Shown here: piece by piece, positions 6,034-7,489 of the stretch
Numbering within the stretch: the stretch's first letter is position 1
Layout of the letters: every line of letters begins with the position of its first letter
The notes under the pieces: model-generated
Databases searched by the model: none
The model's input: the letters and a program-made list of their open reading frames with translations, nothing else
What the model was told of the DNA's origin: nothing
Assembly: GCA_002327405.1 (NCBI GenBank)
Contig: DCVO01000159.1
Location: 3,603-11,091 of the forward strand
Direction of reading: 5' to 3'
Origin: Thiobacillus sp. UBA2186
Lineage (GTDB): Bacteria; Pseudomonadota; Gammaproteobacteria; Burkholderiales; Thiobacillaceae
DNA: 7,489 bases
Program-made: the position numbers and the translations under genes

Positions 6034-6174
6034 ACCACGGGGCGCACGGGGAACACGGGAAAAAACAAATCAAGAATCGACAACAGCAAGCTGGACATCA
6101 TGGCTGGCAGTATGCCGGCCATTGAAAATTCATTTTCGCTTCGCTTTCCCCGTGCGCCCCGTGTCCCCCGTGGT
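6034..6174. repeat. Palindromic intergenic repeat, family 2, with 9-bp iterated arms
   Basis: The left arm (6034-6065) reads as units of 9 bases: CCACGGGG, CGCACGGGG, AACACGGG, then an A run. The right arm (about 6140-6174) is its near reverse complement, ending CCCCCGTGGT. The loop of about 75 bases contains a second hairpin, TGGCTGGCA-GTA-TGCCGGCCA (6101-6121, 8 of 9 paired plus one G:U), and a small GAAAAT-TC-ATTTTC repeat at 6124-6137. It lies between the convergent cytochrome c and DUF3301 genes and could stop transcription from either side, but it lacks a T tract at the expected place. Confidence 0.75.
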
Positions 6175-6209
6175 TAAACGCCTTTCACAGAATCAACCCG
6201 GATCGCCGA

Positions 6210-6521
6210 TCAGTCCACCAGCCACAGCCGCGCCAGGTTGACGTCCTGCACCCGGCCGCCCAGAAGCCTTACCCTGCCCTGCTGGCGATCATCGCCCGTG
6301 GTGCTGAATTCGAAACGGAAATGTCGCTCGAAGAGCATGCGGCCCTCGGCATTGCGTGCAAGGCTCAGCCTCGACTGGCTGACGGTATCGTCCAGAAACT
6401 GCACCCCGGCTCCCTCGCATGCGCGGCGTGCGGCGGCATAAGCCGTTTCGCGCGCCTTGAGGCTGTCCGACACGAACCAGACAGCCAGCGCAAGCAGCAG
6501 GAAAACAAACAGTTCAACCAA
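6210..6521 (-). CDS. DUF3301 family small membrane-anchored protein
   Basis: This 103-residue protein has one N-terminal membrane segment (about residues 2-20, VELFVFLLLALAVWFVSDSL). A soluble part follows with the family pattern SLKARE, AARRACEGAGVQFLDDTV, RFEFSTTGDDR and GRVRLLGGRV. These match my memory of DUF3301 proteins, which are found mainly in beta- and gammaproteobacteria and have no known function. The start is TTG at 6521-6519, supported by GAGGAG (6535-6530) eight bases upstream and by the usual family start just before the hydrophobic stretch. It is on the same strand as the rhlE-like gene but separated from it by a palindromic repeat. The polar part may face the cytoplasm, since the segment is followed by Lys and Arg; this is inference. 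Confidence 0.85.
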   Translation of the reverse strand: MVELFVFLLLALAVWFVSDSLKARETAYAAARRACEGAGVQFLDDTVSQSRLSLARNAEGRMLFERHFRFEFSTTGDDRQQGRVRLLGGRVQDVNLARLWLVD

Positions 6522-6529
6522 GGCGAAAA

Positions 6530-6535
6530 CTCCTC
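6530..6535 (-). promoter_or_regulatory. Ribosome binding site for the TTG start of the DUF3301 gene
   Basis: GAGGAG on the minus strand ends eight bases before TTG 6521. No ATG or GTG lies at a better place in that frame, so this site decides the start. Confidence 0.6.
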
Positions 6536-6555
6536 AACCGCAAACCTTTTCTGAA

Positions 6556-6680
6556 ATCCGCAGATGGCGCAGATTTACGCGGACAAAACCGCATGAATAT
6601 CCGCAGGCTCATCTACAGGGTCAAGGACACCCCCCGAACGGATTGTCGAATTTCCGCGTCAATCTGCGCAATCCGTGGAT
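6556..6680. repeat. Palindromic intergenic repeat, family 1 copy B
   Basis: The left arm ATCCGCAGATGGCGCAGAT begins at 6556. The right arm AATCTGCGCAATCCGTGGAT ends at 6680. The arms match those of copy A at 995-1108, including the GGATGAAC octamer across the right edge of both, while the loops do not obviously match. Iterated units CGCAGATGG, CGCAGATTTA and CGCGGACAAA recur every 9-10 bases. It lies 16 bases past the helicase stop and just upstream of the DUF3301 gene. Confidence 0.75.
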
Positions 6681-6696
6681 GAACTGTTTTCCGGTT

Positions 6697-7489
6697 TTAT
6701 TCCTGGGAAGAAGACGGCATGCGGAACAGCGCGGCGACCTGCTTGACCGGGCGCTTGGAAGGCGTGGAGCTGACCGGCACCGGACGGGCGATGGCGGGGG
6801 CGGCGGGCGGGCGGTAATCCGGCACCTGGGCCGCCCCCGGCGAGTAGCCCGGCACCAGTTCCTGGTCGATGCTCTTGCCGATGAGCTTTTCGATGTCCTT
6901 GAGGTAGCGTGCCTCGTCTTCAGTCATCAGCGAGATGGCTTCGCCGCTCGCACCCGCGCGGCCGGTGCGGCCGATGCGGTGGACGTAGTCCTCCGCGTTG
7001 TGCGGCAAGTCGTAATTCACCACGTAAGGCAGCGCCGAGATGTCCAGGCCGCGCGCGGCCACGTCGGTCGCCACCAGCACGCCGACTTCGCCGGACTTGA
7101 AATCGTCCAGCGCCTTGATGCGCTCGCCCTGGGTCTTGTCGCCATGGATGGCGGCGGCATGGATGCCGGATTTGTTGAGTTCGTTGGCAAGCCGGTTGGC
7201 GCCCAGCTTGGTGCCGGTAAACACCAGCACCTGGTTGAGCCGGCGAGAGCGGATGAGGTGGATCAGCAGGGCGCGCTTCTTCTCGTGATGCACCGGATGC
7301 AGCACCTGGGTGATGTTTTCCCCCGGGGCGTTGCGGCGAGCGACTTCGATGCGCTGCGGGTTCTTCAGGAAGGCGCGCGCGAGCGATTCGATCTCCTGCG
7401 GGAAGGTGGCGGAAAACATCAGGTTCTGGCGCTGCGCGGGCAAGAGACCGATGATGCGCTTCAAGTCGGGCATGAAGCCCATGTCCAGC
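6697..7489 (-). CDS. rhlE: DEAD-box RNA helicase RhlE-like, C-terminal part (runs off right edge)
   Basis: ATP-dependent RNA helicases of this type act in rRNA maturation and RNA decay, in the cytoplasm. The visible part opens with LDMGF, the residues that follow the DEAD motif, then motif III SAT (MFSATFP). VLVFTGTKLGANRLANEL is motif IV, ATDVAARGLDI is motif V and HRIGRTGRAG is motif VI. AIHGDKTQGER, EVARRNAPGENITQ and the segment EDYVHRIGRTGRAG closely follow E. coli RhlE as I recall it, so RhlE is preferred over DbpA, SrmB or RhlB. The tail after PGY is short (about 55 residues), Pro/Ala-rich at first, and ends RMPSSSQE; it lacks the long Arg/Gly-rich tail of E. coli RhlE. The N-terminal ATP-binding motifs are outside the window. 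Confidence 0.93.
   Translation of the reverse strand, partial: LDMGFMPDLKRIIGLLPAQRQNLMFSATFPQEIESLARAFLKNPQRIEVARRNAPGENITQVLHPVHHEKKRALLIHLIRSRRLNQVLVFTGTKLGANRLANELNKSGIHAAAIHGDKTQGERIKALDDFKSGEVGVLVATDVAARGLDISALPYVVNYDLPHNAEDYVHRIGRTGRAGASGEAISLMTEDEARYLKDIEKLIGKSIDQELVPGYSPGAAQVPDYRPPAAPAIARPVPVSSTPSKRPVKQVAALFRMPSSSQE

Noticed and set aside
995..6680. Repeats as a CRISPR array
   Set aside because: The repeats are palindromic pairs in distant intergenic gaps, without regular repeat-spacer units or cas genes.

Overview
The window looks like the chromosome of a betaproteobacterium, possibly of the Gallionella/Sulfuricella/Thiobacillus kind. This rests on GC-rich coding sequence, the DUF3301 and OXNAD-type proteins, a c4-like diheme cytochrome, an RhlE-type helicase and palindromic intergenic repeats. 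It is a judgement by eye, not a database result. No rRNA, tRNA or CRISPR array was seen.

Left part (1-1838): a rubrerythrin gene runs off the left edge on the minus strand. It is divergent from msrB (methionine-R-sulfoxide reductase) on the plus strand, so the two form an oxidative-stress pair. The 304-base gap between them holds a near-consensus sigma-70 promoter for rubrerythrin, a 17-bp perfect palindromic operator just inside the predicted transcript, and a short A/T-flanked inverted repeat. After msrB comes a palindromic repeat (family 1, copy A), then a small FAD/NAD(P) oxidoreductase of the OXNAD1 type.

Middle part (1863-5364): two 633-bp copies of an IS5-family element lie in the same orientation on either side of a YejM/LtaS-like inner-membrane sulfatase-fold gene. 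Each copy keeps both terminal inverted repeats but has lost the front half of its transposase gene, so both look like one non-autonomous deletion derivative. The 193 bases between the sulfatase stop and the second copy (4539-4731) show no gene or clear terminator. Without this 3.5-kb block the OXNAD reductase and the downstream diheme cytochrome c would be about 85 bp apart on the same strand, so the block may have split a redox gene pair.

Right part (5425-7489): the exported diheme cytochrome c is followed by a second type of palindromic repeat (family 2, 9-bp iterated arms with a nested hairpin). Then come two minus-strand genes, a one-membrane-segment DUF3301 protein and the C-terminal part of an RhlE-like DEAD-box helicase, separated by a second copy (B) of the family 1 palindrome.

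The most interesting signals are the twin deletion-derivative IS5 elements bracketing a YejM-like gene with a complete metal site, the Per-box-like operator at the rubrerythrin promoter, and the two families of iterated-arm palindromes. I found no clear evidence of a wholly new multi-gene system.
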